Assembly: GCA_002483085.1 (NCBI GenBank)
Contig: DLHF01000068.1
Location: 1-27,128, forward strand
Direction: 5' to 3'
DNA length: 27,128 nucleotides
Origin: Ignavibacteria bacterium UBA7675
GTDB taxonomy: Bacteria; Bacteroidota; Ignavibacteria; Kapaibacteriales; UB7675
How positions within the stretch are numbered: the first letter of the stretch is position 1; every line of letters starts with the position of its first letter. Shown here one piece after another: positions 1-8,930 of this stretch. The position numbers and the translations under genes were made by a program. The notes below the pieces were generated by a model, which did no database searches, had not been told where the DNA came from, and saw only the letters and a list, made by a program, of their open reading frames with translations.

Positions 1-2
1 TG

Positions 3-56
3 CTTCCTGTTTTCAAGGAACTTTCTGTCATTTCTTCGCTCGACTTGCGCCGTTAG
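3..56 (+). CDS. Possible 3' end of a gene cut by the window edge
   Basis: Reading from base 3, an open frame encodes LPVFKELSVISSLDLRR and stops at TAG (54-56). A terminator-like hairpin with a T-run follows directly (60-84), which is why the stretch is listed at all. Seventeen codons are too few to identify a family, and the frame could be open by chance. The sequence left of the window would decide it. Confidence 0.2.
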   Translation, partial: LPVFKELSVISSLDLRR

Positions 57-647
57 AAGAGCCTCAAAATTACGAGGTTTTTTTCGTGAATGCAAGAGTT
101 TTTTTTCAGAATCTGTTTTTTTTCTCTCGCTGTGCTTTCTGTGTCTGTTGATTCAACGCGACACCGCCCTGTGCATTCAGCATCTGCTGATGCATCCATT
201 AATCAAGTACTGCTTTGCCAGATTGTAATGGAGGAGCGTTTGAGGCACTCATTCTTCAAGGATCGTGCTCCGAAGAGCCAGCTCTGTAGTTACCGCAGAA
301 ATTGCTTCAACTATAAGCTTATCGTATCGCTACTTTTCAATTTTCAGTCTCTTCGCCACACCGTCCACAACACTTGGCGGAACATTAACGAATAAGGCGA
401 CACCTTATTGTTAGAGTGCTTTATAGCACCGGTTAGCGTTAAAAGAGAGTGCGAAAATACGTCATCAAAACCCATTTGCAAAGGATTTTTTTGCATTGGT
501 GTAAAGAAATCTGCAAAACAGCGGATTACCGTCTACAATCTGGCAGGTGTAAAAAACACCGCAACCCCTGATTACAAGCGGGAAGCGGAGACTTTAGCAC
601 AGGCTATTACAGCACCGGAAATAATTTTTCACAGGTGCCAACCGGAC
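57..647. other. Convergent intergenic region, no recognised gene
   Basis: About 590 bases lie between a possible plus-strand gene end and the end of the minus-strand T9SS gene. Open frames exist on the plus strand (90-395, and one from 408 that runs antisense into the T9SS gene). Their translations are Cys/His/Arg-rich with no recognisable domain, so I do not call them. The only other structure is a small perfect hairpin at 546-560 (GGTGT, five A, ACACC) with no T-run. No convincing terminator for the T9SS gene is visible. Confidence 0.5.
60..84 (+). terminator. Candidate rho-independent terminator
   Basis: A stem of AGCCTC (60-65) with GAGGTT (74-79), including one G-T wobble, closes an 8-nt loop. 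Seven T residues follow the GAGG arm (78-84). The GC part of the stem is only four base pairs, so this is a weak to moderate terminator. Its position four bases after a TAG supports a plus-strand gene ending at 56. Confidence 0.35.
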
Positions 648-3600
648 TCACTTTACAAGGCTACATCGCACAACTTCGGTGTCTACAGGCGAAATAATCC
701 GAATAAGATACACTCCCGCCGGAAATCTGTCGGCGTCGATAGCAAGCGTACTCTCCCCTGCTGCGATGGCAACATCATTATCTGTAAACCATATACGCCC
801 ATAGGAATCATATACCTCGATCTGCACGCGTTGTTCAGCCGTAGCGCCCAGCATAAGCACAATTCGGTCGGTAGCCGGTTGTGGCGCGATTCCCCGCACC
901 GACACCATCCCTAAACGCCGCAGTACACGAGCAACAGGCTCGCAAGAACCATCCACTGTAAGCAGGCCGTTTGTAAGCAAGAGCTCGTGCGCTGCATCAG
1001 TTGCAATCAGGACACTATCAATGGCGAGCGGTGTAGACGGAGGAAAGGAATTGAGCACCACGGCGCGCATCATAAACACTCTACCATCGCGCCCAAAGGC
1101 AGCACCGGCTGCGGCCATCGTTGCTTGGTCGAGTGTAACAGCCAAAGTATTGTCGACATAGTCGAACGGTACGATTAGGTCGTCGCCTACGACAATCTCC
1201 AATGGCTGTAGTAGCCATCTGTCGAAATGAGCAATTACACGCAGCGAGGCCATAGGCAGACGCGGCAAAGCACCGGAATAACGCAATGGAATGGCAAGAG
1301 TATCGCCCGGTGCAGCGGTATAACGGCCAAATGCAAACGAAAGGCGAAAGACATTGTCCGGTACATCAGCACGCAAAAGCACAACAGTCGTGTCGCGGCA
1401 GTCGCCTTCGTGTATTACTAGCAACCGCGCATTGTCCACACCCTGCCTGTCGGCAGTATAGTGCACGGGAATGTCGACAGAGAGGCCTGGTTGCACAGCA
1501 ATCGGAAGAGGATTGGGATCAACATAAAAATTGCTTGAGGAAGGCTCGACAACTAAACCTGTAATGTTGCGCCGAGCACCAACTGCGGAGATTTCTACTA
1601 TCGTGTCGCGGGTAGCACCAAAGGGAAGAGAGCCGAGGTTAATGTCGGTGGGATCGGCTACAAGCCGCGAATCGATAATGTCGATAGATACAGATATTGC
1701 ATAGTCGCCACAAGCCGTACTGTGCAGCAGGAATGTATCGCGGATGATACCAGCAGCGGTGAAATCCCCTGTTGTTGCACGCAGACCAACAACCGAGGAA
1801 TTGGCAGGAAGAATAATGACGGTGTCAGCGGGCACGGATGAAAAACCGGTAACATCATGCTTCCGGCGTATGATCACAGTATCCGGCAAAGAGCCGACAC
1901 TTGTTACCGTTACCGGAATTTCCAAGGTGCCCGCGCACCGTTCATGTATTCCAAATAATCCTTCTGTTGCCGAAAGCGAGAGCTCCGCTCTGCGGTACTC
2001 CAGCACTATTTCCCGCTCCCTTTTTCCTTCTGTGTCGGTGTGCAAAACAAGTGTTGCATTGTACACACCATCGGACGTTGGAAGCGCTCTGATAATGACG
2101 GTGGCAACTCCGCCGGGCTGCAATATAAACCCTGTAGAGTTTACAATTGCAAAAGGAGTTCCAAGCGGCTCAATAGTAACATCCAAAATCTCTATTTTTT
2201 CGGTGCCAATGTTGTGTACTTCTACCGTGTCGAAGACCGCTTCAAAGCAGCGCACAAGCCCAAAATCCGAACTTGTAACAGCGAGCTGCGAACGCGTGCT
2301 GCTGGCCGAAATCGGAATGCACAGGGAAAAAGGACAAGCCTCTGTTCCTGCTATGCAGAGTTCTCCAGAAAAGGTGGTATCGGTCTTTGGAAAGAACTCG
2401 ACAACGACATCTATATCAGACCCTGGCTCCAACACAACTGGCAGCGCCGTAGCAATCTGAAGCGTAATATCGTCGCGTACAGGAGTAATAGCAATAGCTC
2501 CGGGCTCGATCCGAGCAGGCAGATTACCTATCGACTTCAGCTTTACTGTCCGTGTAGTCGGCACACCTGTCCGTATGTCGCCGAGTACAAGTGTAGCAGG
2601 AACAGCCTCAATTTTGGTCTCACCTGCAAATCCTTCGACAACAAAAGTATGGCGTTCTCCGCAGGGTTCCAAAGAAACAATAATAGTATCTCGATGATAG
2701 CCCGTTGTTTGTGGTGCAAAAGTAGCCAAAACCCCCACTTGCTCGCTGCCGAGCTCAAGCGGAAGCGTTTTCCCCGGCACCGATACTTCGTACTCCTGCG
2801 ATGTTGTTTGTACATTGACAATGAATGCCTTTACGGTACCTGTATTGCGCATCTGAATAAGAACTTCTTTGCGAGTACCAATGCACACAGTATCGAACTG
2901 CACAGCCATTGGCTCCGAGTTTATCAGGACAAAACCGCGCTCACCAATGAGATTCAGCACAAAAGGATGAGGAAGAGCAGCACCAGAACGCTTGTCGTTG
3001 TGCTCAAAGGAGATCGACGCTGTGCGTTTGCCCGGTGCACCCGGCGAAAAACGCAGAATAATGCCTACTGAGTCCCCCGGCAGAATAGAGCCGGAGCGCG
3101 TTGTGCCCAGCACCAAAAAATCTCCCGCATGAGCCCCAAAAGGAGCTGATATAGGCCCAAGAAGGAGCGTGTCGTTGCCCGCGTTGTGTACGAATACTGT
3201 ATCAATTGCGCTGTCGTTGCAGGTGCCGAGCACAAAGTACAAATCGCTGTGCGTGTCGAGCACCGGAGAAATGCCGTACACGCGCACAGTGATAATGGTA
3301 TCGCGCCTGCACTCGCCTTTCTGTGTCACTACACGATAGCGCGCACTGAACCAGCCAGTATCAGGTACATTACCTGTAAACTTCAGTTGCATCGTTCCGG
3401 CGGGAATCTGTAGAGGGAGCGCTCCGCCAGTAAACCGTATAGCAGGGCTACCGTCAACAACTTCTAAAGCTACGAGTTGTTCGGGTTCGGCAGTAGGGTT
3501 GTTGAGGCTAATAGCAAGCGCTACATCCGTGTCGGTTGGCGCTGTTACAGAGGCATCGGTTGTAGCCACAACTGCAGCGGGAGCAATGCCCCGCCCTTTT

Positions 3601-5822
3601 ACTACAAAAACAAAGACGGTATCGCAAGGCTCCACATATATGCGTAATGTATCGGAAAACGATGATGCAGTTCCTGGCCGAAAACGCACGAGAAACTGCG
3701 TGGGTTGCTTTGCGGGAAGAACAACAGGAAATGCCGCTGGCTCTGCTACCCGAAAAACAGCGGGAGTCTTTGTCGTCCATTTCACGGCTGTCCCATCGAT
3801 AACAGCATCGCCGTTGATAACGACAGAAATCTCGGCAGAATCGCCTACGCACACATCGCCCAAGTTTACCTGTGGAAACGAAGTGGAAAATGATGCTTTA
3901 GAAAAAGCTCCTCGCAGAGCAATACGCCGGGGATTTTTTCTCCCGCGAGCGCTGGTAGAGTCGTTGTTTACAAGTTCGAGGGCTGCCTGCCGTATGCCCT
4001 GCCCTACCGGACGGAACCTGACAATCAGAGTATCGGTAACGCCGGGCTGAATGGTTTTGGGTAGAGAAGTAAGAAGGGAATAATCAGAAGCCTGCGGGCC
4101 GGAAAACGAGCCACTTTTTATCACAAGAGGCGCATTGCCGGTATTTGACACGGGAATAAGCTGCTGTATCTCATTGCGACAGCTCAGATTGACTTTTACT
4201 GTATCAGCAACAGTGATAATCGGCGAAACGCCGTAGATGCGCACGGTCACCGTTGTGTCGGTATTACACGGCGCGATGCGGAAGCGAAACCGCGTACTAA
4301 TCCAGCCTGTATCAACAGGCGTTGCATAGGTATAGATAGTAGCACCGAAACCACCAATCGGCAGGGGCGGAAACCCGGGCATCAGCGCGATCAGCGAATT
4401 GACATCCAACCGCTCAGCCACAGTAATTGTCTCGGTCATACCACTTGTATTGCGCCAGCGTATAGAGCCTGTCGTTACTACTCCTACTTGCGCCGGATTG
4501 ATAGTCACCAGAGTATCTATAGGAGTTGCTGATGCTATCCGACCGGTGCCGCGCAATTGCACAGAGAGATTCCCTGCGGGGAATGCCAGCGAGGCCACTG
4601 CGGTTTTAGCACCTGTAGACGAAGGCCGGAACCGTATGATAACGCGAGCTGAATCACAAGCGGGAATAGAAACGGATGCAGGCGAAACAAGCTCAAACTG
4701 GCTGCCATCAGGCCCACCGAGCAAGACAGTCATCTGCGACGCCGAGGAATTCCTGTTGTAGATAATCGCCGTGTCGAGCTTGGTGTCGGGAATACATACC
4801 TCCCCGTATTGTAGCGTGTCGGTCTTTTTGTCGTATGGAGGCCAGAGGTATTTGTACACGCCCTGCCCTACTACCCAGCCAGAATTTTCGTTGATGAACC
4901 AAATATCGTCGAGGTCGCCCGCCTCAATCCCACAGTTGCGTAATTGCCAGTTCAGCCCGCCATCGGCGGTGTAGTACACAGAACGCCCATCGCCACACGC
5001 CCAACCCGTTGTAGTATTAAGCAAATACGTGCCAAACATGGGAACGCCAGTGGTATAGTCCCGCCATATAGTCCCATTGTCGGTCGTAAAGAGCATCCCG
5101 CCGCCAAGCCCGCCACCACCGCACTCGGAGCCCGCCACTGGCACGAGAAAAGACGAATTGATGTTGGTAATTTCCTCATTCCACACCACAGGGCCAGAGG
5201 TATCCGCCACAGCCCAGTTCTGCCCGCCGTTGTCGGTACGCCATATACGCCCGCTGCTTGCGGCATAGCCTAACCCCGTCGCAGAATACAAAATGACATC
5301 GGTAAGCCCTGTGTTGGGCACCGAATCGAGATACAGCGACCAGTTCTGCCCGCCATCAGTGGTCCTGAAGAAAAATTGATAGGTCCCTGCTCCTACGCCG
5401 CACCCACCGCCGACTACCATGCCGACATCCGCGTTGAGGAAGTAGCAGCCCCACAGTGGAGGATTGCCCGAAGGTGTGATGTTGGTCCACGTAGCGCCGC
5501 CATCTACCGACTTAAAAATACCCGCCGCACCCGACGTGTACCCGATCGACGTTCCCACAAAGTGTATGCTTTCTAAGTTGGCGCTGCTTGGCACTTGCGA
5601 CCCCTGCCACGTGTTGCCGCCGTCGGTAGTACGCAGTACATGCCCGTTAAAGCCGCAAACCCAACCGTATTGCGGATTGGAGGGAAGAAAAAAAACGTCT
5701 AGCCAATACGTAGAAGTGTAGCCAGCAGGAAGATTAGTCGATTTCTTCCATTGAGCAACCCCCTCCGTGGTTGGAAGTGCTATACATAGCACGAGCAAAC
5801 ACAACCGGAGCATGTATCTCAT
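648..5822 (-). CDS. Giant T9SS-exported protein: Asp-box beta-propeller, ASH-like repeats, cohesin-like domain, sorting tail
   Basis: 1,724 residues; probably a cell-surface or secreted structural or adhesive protein. A signal peptide (MRYMLRLCLLVLCIAL, then VAQ) is followed by a propeller at about 25-330 with Asp-box motifs (RTTDGGNTW, KSVDGGATW, RTTDGGQNW, RTDNGGQNW, FTTDNGTIW, YTADGGLNW), as in YCF48/BNR proteins. About nine Ig-like repeats follow, with cores such as VIIRFRPSSTG and LIVRFRPVGQG, the choice-of-anchor D/ASH type. A cohesin-like segment at about 1492-1628 contains AAPGDTLAIPL. The last 85 residues are a T9SS type A tail (IAPQPATDR, VYDSYGRIW, FPAGVYLIRI). The open frame begins at a TTG (5837); I prefer ATG 5822 because AAAAGG lies 6 nt before it. 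ATG 5828 has no room for that site. The ligand and exact role are unknown. Confidence 0.9.
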   Translation of the reverse strand: MRYMLRLCLLVLCIALPTTEGVAQWKKSTNLPAGYTSTYWLDVFFLPSNPQYGWVCGFNGHVLRTTDGGNTWQGSQVPSSANLESIHFVGTSIGYTSGAAGIFKSVDGGATWTNITPSGNPPLWGCYFLNADVGMVVGGGCGVGAGTYQFFFRTTDGGQNWSLYLDSVPNTGLTDVILYSATGLGYAASSGRIWRTDNGGQNWAVADTSGPVVWNEEITNINSSFLVPVAGSECGGGGLGGGMLFTTDNGTIWRDYTTGVPMFGTYLLNTTTGWACGDGRSVYYTADGGLNWQLRNCGIEAGDLDDIWFINENSGWVVGQGVYKYLWPPYDKKTDTLQYGEVCIPDTKLDTAIIYNRNSSASQMTVLLGGPDGSQFELVSPASVSIPACDSARVIIRFRPSSTGAKTAVASLAFPAGNLSVQLRGTGRIASATPIDTLVTINPAQVGVVTTGSIRWRNTSGMTETITVAERLDVNSLIALMPGFPPLPIGGFGATIYTYATPVDTGWISTRFRFRIAPCNTDTTVTVRIYGVSPIITVADTVKVNLSCRNEIQQLIPVSNTGNAPLVIKSGSFSGPQASDYSLLTSLPKTIQPGVTDTLIVRFRPVGQGIRQAALELVNNDSTSARGRKNPRRIALRGAFSKASFSTSFPQVNLGDVCVGDSAEISVVINGDAVIDGTAVKWTTKTPAVFRVAEPAAFPVVLPAKQPTQFLVRFRPGTASSFSDTLRIYVEPCDTVFVFVVKGRGIAPAAVVATTDASVTAPTDTDVALAISLNNPTAEPEQLVALEVVDGSPAIRFTGGALPLQIPAGTMQLKFTGNVPDTGWFSARYRVVTQKGECRRDTIITVRVYGISPVLDTHSDLYFVLGTCNDSAIDTVFVHNAGNDTLLLGPISAPFGAHAGDFLVLGTTRSGSILPGDSVGIILRFSPGAPGKRTASISFEHNDKRSGAALPHPFVLNLIGERGFVLINSEPMAVQFDTVCIGTRKEVLIQMRNTGTVKAFIVNVQTTSQEYEVSVPGKTLPLELGSEQVGVLATFAPQTTGYHRDTIIVSLEPCGERHTFVVEGFAGETKIEAVPATLVLGDIRTGVPTTRTVKLKSIGNLPARIEPGAIAITPVRDDITLQIATALPVVLEPGSDIDVVVEFFPKTDTTFSGELCIAGTEACPFSLCIPISASSTRSQLAVTSSDFGLVRCFEAVFDTVEVHNIGTEKIEILDVTIEPLGTPFAIVNSTGFILQPGGVATVIIRALPTSDGVYNATLVLHTDTEGKREREIVLEYRRAELSLSATEGLFGIHERCAGTLEIPVTVTSVGSLPDTVIIRRKHDVTGFSSVPADTVIILPANSSVVGLRATTGDFTAAGIIRDTFLLHSTACGDYAISVSIDIIDSRLVADPTDINLGSLPFGATRDTIVEISAVGARRNITGLVVEPSSSNFYVDPNPLPIAVQPGLSVDIPVHYTADRQGVDNARLLVIHEGDCRDTTVVLLRADVPDNVFRLSFAFGRYTAAPGDTLAIPLRYSGALPRLPMASLRVIAHFDRWLLQPLEIVVGDDLIVPFDYVDNTLAVTLDQATMAAAGAAFGRDGRVFMMRAVVLNSFPPSTPLAIDSVLIATDAAHELLLTNGLLTVDGSCEPVARVLRRLGMVSVRGIAPQPATDRIVLMLGATAEQRVQIEVYDSYGRIWFTDNDVAIAAGESTLAIDADRFPAGVYLIRIISPVDTEVVRCSLVK

Positions 5823-5828
5823 ACACAT

Positions 5829-5834
5829 CCTTTT
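5829..5834 (-). promoter_or_regulatory. Shine-Dalgarno-like site deciding the T9SS gene start
   Basis: On the minus strand AAAAGG ends 6 nt before ATG 5822, a normal spacing. The same site abuts ATG 5828 and overlaps the TTG frame start at 5837, so it favours the third option. Most other genes in this window lack such a site. Confidence 0.45.
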
Positions 5835-6112
5835 CAATAAGTAGGTAGCGGCGCGGCAAGGTAGGAGTTTCTTCAGTTAAATTCAAGTCCGATACAAACA
5901 TTTACCTTTCCCACCAGGGAAATAACCCCTCGCTCCGATTTTCGTTACTTTCCCTGCTCCTTAAAATCGCGCATAGGAGAGAAAAATTCGCGGATATTGC
6001 CCGCCCTGCCTGGTGTACAGGGGTATACGCAGCTCTTTTCGGGGCACAATGCGTTTTCCTACAAAAGCATGCCGGTGATCCACCGAGGTATCTGCTCCCG
6101 AAAGGATTGTGG

Positions 6113-6130
6113 CGCTTCGGTCTCCGCACC
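6113..6130 (+). repeat. Family 1 interspersed repeat, short fragment
   Basis: CGCTTCGGTCTCCGCACC matches the left part of the family 1 core (GCTTxGTCTCCGCACC) seen in full at 9875, 17808 and 23010. The similarity stops after GCACC, so it is either a truncated copy or a chance match. Confidence 0.35.
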
Positions 6131-6312
6131 TACTTTTGGTCTGAGTTATCATAAGGATGATGCGCGGACGGCGGGTTACAGCTACAATAACCCAAACAAC
6201 CCACAGTGCGAACACAGATATCGCTATTTGGCCAACGCGGGCGGGCCTGTTGTCCCGGCGTAAAAGGATGCAGGGCGGTGTGCTATCCGGCGGCTACCAG
6301 TCGGGCAGCCAC

Positions 6313-6372
6313 GCAGCGGTTCATGCGCCCGGCGACAGCGACGCGACGTGCGCCGCATAGACGCCCGTGCCA
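6313..6372 (+). repeat. Family 2 interspersed repeat, copy 1
   Basis: A GC-rich 60-bp stretch. By hand alignment it is identical at 48 of 60 ungapped positions to the reverse complement of 26926-26985. It shares GACGCCCGTGCC with both other copies, and GCAGCGG at the left end with the 26926 copy. It lies just downstream of the phosphoesterase stop codon. Confidence 0.75.
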
Positions 6373-6401
6373 CAACATTCATCGGACAAGAACTGCCGAG
6401 G

Positions 6402-7193
6402 CTAGAGGTATTCTCGTATAGTGCAGCCGCTTTTCTCCACAGTGATGTACTGCGAGGGGCGGTCGGTCCAGCAGCCGCTGTTGTAGTAGTGAGCTACTCC
6501 ATCGGTAAGGTGCATGGGAATATGCGTGTGCCCACAGAAGATATGCCGCGCTCCCCGGCTTCGGGCATGAGCCAAAGCGTCGTGAGCAATTTTTTCGGAC
6601 AGGCGAAGCCACACTTTGCTCGTGCGCTTTACCCATCGGCTCAGGCGCTGCTGTTCGCCGCCCAGTTTCTGTATCCAGAGGTACAACTGCGAGGCCAAAG
6701 CGGTTGTCACCACATTGCGCGAGATAAACGTATCGAACTGATGTCCGTGTATAGCGATGCAGCGCTCGCCATTGTCCTCCCAGATATACTCTTCGTACAC
6801 CTGCACACCCAGTAAATGCGAAAGGATATCGGCCACACCATCGTGATTACCAGCCACCCATACCACCTCGCAGCCGCGCTTCGGGTTGGAAAGCTTGCGT
6901 ATCGCCGACAGAAATTTCCAATCGCTTTTAGTAAGGCGGTTAAAGTTCAGATCGTCGAACACATCGCCATTGAGAATAAGCCTGCTGAACGCATAAGTTT
7001 TCAGCATATCCAGCAGCTCGCGCGAGCGCGACACCTCCGAGCCGAGGTGGATGTCCGACACAATAAGAGTTTCTACGAATGTACGCCCGCTGTTGCGCGC
7101 GTCGTCGGCATCGTAGAACGGGAAATCATCATTTGTCAAAAGATCGGAATGCATAGGTGTGCTGTCTGATGTAGGAAGAAGGATAGTTATCAT
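6402..7193 (-). CDS. Calcineurin-like metallophosphoesterase, LpxH/COG2908-like
   Basis: A 263-residue dimetal phosphoesterase. The family motifs appear in order: SDIHLGS (D47, H49), NGDVFDD (D77), GNHD (N116, H117), HGH (H149) and CGHTH (H222, H224), which together form the two-metal site. The closest described group is UDP-2,3-diacylglucosamine diphosphatase-like enzymes of lipid A synthesis, but the substrate cannot be read from sequence. It overlaps the 3' end of the upstream desaturase-family gene by 65 nt if ATG 7193 is used, or 26 nt if ATG 7154 (MHSDLLTNDD) is the true start. The first 40 residues precede the fold and are not diagnostic, so the start is uncertain. Confidence 0.88.
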   Translation of the reverse strand: MITILLPTSDSTPMHSDLLTNDDFPFYDADDARNSGRTFVETLIVSDIHLGSEVSRSRELLDMLKTYAFSRLILNGDVFDDLNFNRLTKSDWKFLSAIRKLSNPKRGCEVVWVAGNHDGVADILSHLLGVQVYEEYIWEDNGERCIAIHGHQFDTFISRNVVTTALASQLYLWIQKLGGEQQRLSRWVKRTSKVWLRLSEKIAHDALAHARSRGARHIFCGHTHIPMHLTDGVAHYYNSGCWTDRPSQYITVEKSGCTIREYL

Positions 7194-7905
7194 CGTCCAA
7201 TCCGTATCCCCTCGGCTTTCTCTCTTTCGGGAAATACGCCGTACCGAACAGCCAGTCCCAAACCGCTAGCTTTGTCGAGAAGTTTTTATTGTGGGCTTCT
7301 GCATCGGCAGCATGGTGCCACCTGTGCATCTCCGGCCCGTTGATCACATACTGCAACGGACCGGAATGCACATTAATATTTGCATGGATATACATCCCCC
7401 ACAGTGCATCAATTGCGCCCTTGATAACAGCTACTTCCGGGGCTGCCCCGAGCAAAATTACTGGCGCAAACTCTACAGTCTGGTTGATAAGTATTTCTAA
7501 CGAATGCGAACGCGATCCAGAGAGCCAGTCCACATCTGTTGTGGAATGATGCGCCTCGTGCAAACGCCACAAACGCCACGACCTGTGCTGTAAGCGATGG
7601 AACCAGTAGATATAGAAATCGTGCGCCACAAGGAAAAAGACTACCTGCGCCCACACAGGCCATTCCGAGACCAGATGAAACCGCGACAATCCCGTTGCTG
7701 TATCCATGAACTCGATAATGTACGAGATCGCGATGCCAAGCACATAGTTCTGCACAAAAGTGTAGAGCACAAAGTCGTTCAAGAACCCTTCGCGAAAGAA
7801 CTTCTGCCCCTTTGTGTACGGGAAGAACCGCTCCAGAACAATAAGCACTACGGCACCCAGTACTACTGCAACGGCGCTGGCAAGACGCCATAAATCTGCT
7901 GTCAT
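7129..7905 (-). CDS. Fatty acid hydroxylase / sterol desaturase family membrane protein
   Basis: A 258-residue integral membrane di-iron oxygenase-type protein. The histidine clusters are present: HDFYIYWFHRLQH (H95, H103, H107), HEAHH (H116, H119, H120), HANINVH (H174, H180) and MHRWHH (H194, H197, H198). Hydrophobic stretches at about 8-26, 45-67, 85-102 and 140-165 fit transmembrane helices. The family hydroxylates or desaturates lipid chains using O2; the substrate here is unknown. It starts 40 nt after the neuB-like gene on the same strand and overlaps the phosphoesterase, so the three may be co-transcribed, pointing to a role in lipid or envelope modification. Confidence 0.88.
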   Translation of the reverse strand: MTADLWRLASAVAVVLGAVVLIVLERFFPYTKGQKFFREGFLNDFVLYTFVQNYVLGIAISYIIEFMDTATGLSRFHLVSEWPVWAQVVFFLVAHDFYIYWFHRLQHRSWRLWRLHEAHHSTTDVDWLSGSRSHSLEILINQTVEFAPVILLGAAPEVAVIKGAIDALWGMYIHANINVHSGPLQYVINGPEMHRWHHAADAEAHNKNFSTKLAVWDWLFGTAYFPKERKPRGYGLDDDNYPSSYIRQHTYAFRSFDK

Positions 7906-7945
7906 GTGCCGATCCTATTACTCAATCTGTGAATCAGACAATGTA

Positions 7946-8863
7946 CTACGCTAACACAGTGCGCTCTTCCTGCACGGGCTGAGCTCCTGGAACGCGACGC
8001 AGCTTCTTCATACCAGATATTTCGCTATCGAACACGCGCTTTACGCCATCGCCCATCGACTTCTCAATATCGCGAATGTTCGACACGAGGCGGAACAGCC
8101 CACCCACTTCTACCGAGGCAGCTTGGTCGGTGCCCCACATAGCGCGATCTAATGTGATATGGCGTTCTACAAAGCAAGCGCCCATTGCCACTGCCGCAAG
8201 CGTGGGAGCCAAGCCCGTCTCATGCCCGGAATAGCCAATGGGAATAGCGCGGTATTCATCTTTCAGTGTGTGAATTACACGCAAATTCAGCTCTTCGAGC
8301 TTGCAAGGGTATGTAGAAGTAGAGTGCGCGATCAGAGTATTATCTTCGCCTAACGCATCTACTGCCGCGCGAATATCTTCCATGGTCGACATTCCAGTTG
8401 AGATCATCAGCGGTTTGCCTGTAGCTTTCATTTTTTTGAGCAGCGGAATATCTGTAAGCGATGCCGACGCAGCTTTGTACAGCGGTGTATCGAAGTTCTC
8501 GATAAAGTCCACAGCTTCTTCGTCCCAGCACGACGCCATCCAGAGAATGCCCTGCTCGCGGCAGTAGTAGTCGAGCTCTTCGTACTGCACACGGCTGAAC
8601 TCCACCTTATGGCGGTAGTCGATATACGTCATTCTTCCCCAAGGCGTATCGCGCTCGATGTTCCACTGGTCTTTGGGCACACAGAGCTCGGGCGTTCTCT
8701 TCTGAAATTTCACAGCATCACAGCCTGCGGCGGCTGCCGACTGGATCATTTTTTTTGCAACGTCGACAGAGCCATTGTGATTAATGCCTATTTCGGCAAT
8801 GATAAAGACCGGTTTACCGTCGCCAATTTTGCGGCTGCCAATACTAACAATATTGCGTGTCAT
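7946..8863 (-). CDS. NeuB-family sialic/nonulosonic acid synthase lacking the SAF domain
   Basis: A 305-residue synthase of the PEP-condensing TIM-barrel family, which joins PEP to an aldose to give a 3-deoxy-2-ulosonic acid. Visible motifs are AEIGINHNGS (23-32), KFQKRTPE (52-59), LMISTGMST (152-160), HSTSTYPC (180-187), GYSGHETG and VERHITLDR. H214 and H235 match the Mn ligands His215/His236 of Neisseria meningitidis NeuB. The protein ends about 20 residues after the barrel (MKKLRRV), so the C-terminal SAF (antifreeze-like) domain of typical 345-350-residue NeuB proteins is absent. It is the last sugar gene of the cluster, 67 nt after the SDR. The substrate is not predictable from the family name alone. 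Confidence 0.88.
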   Translation of the reverse strand: MTRNIVSIGSRKIGDGKPVFIIAEIGINHNGSVDVAKKMIQSAAAAGCDAVKFQKRTPELCVPKDQWNIERDTPWGRMTYIDYRHKVEFSRVQYEELDYYCREQGILWMASCWDEEAVDFIENFDTPLYKAASASLTDIPLLKKMKATGKPLMISTGMSTMEDIRAAVDALGEDNTLIAHSTSTYPCKLEELNLRVIHTLKDEYRAIPIGYSGHETGLAPTLAAVAMGACFVERHITLDRAMWGTDQAASVEVGGLFRLVSNIRDIEKSMGDGVKRVFDSEISGMKKLRRVPGAQPVQEERTVLA

Positions 8864-8930
8864 ACATAGTTCCCAATAGAATAAATGATTCTAAAAAAGG
8901 TCTTTCCGTCCGTTGGCGTCCAGCGCCGTG

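Larger units (their letters stand above)
5823..6401. other. Intergenic region holding fragments of both repeat families
   Basis: This gap lies between the phosphoesterase (ends 6402) and the T9SS gene, both minus strand. It contains a perfect hairpin at 5907-5922 (TTTCCC, ACCA, GGGAAA), a family 1 fragment (6113-6130) and a family 2 copy (6313-6372). Small open frames (for example 5997-6263 plus, 5961-6215 minus) give no recognisable protein. I found no clear Bacteroidota-type promoter for the T9SS gene. Confidence 0.5.

Noticed and set aside
546..560. GGTGT-AAAAA-ACACC hairpin as a terminator for the T9SS gene
   Set aside because: It lies about 90 nt past the stop codon, has only five base pairs and no T-run in the direction of transcription.
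2040..3071. A 343-codon plus-strand open frame inside the T9SS gene
   Set aside because: It is antisense to a gene with clear domains, its translation is Cys/Arg/His-rich without a recognisable family, and several similar shadow frames exist nearby.
7946..8863. The GTDQ segment as loss of a metal ligand in the NeuB-family protein
   Set aside because: Comparison with N. meningitidis NeuB places the Mn-ligand histidines at H214 and H235, both present; the Gln is not at a ligand position.
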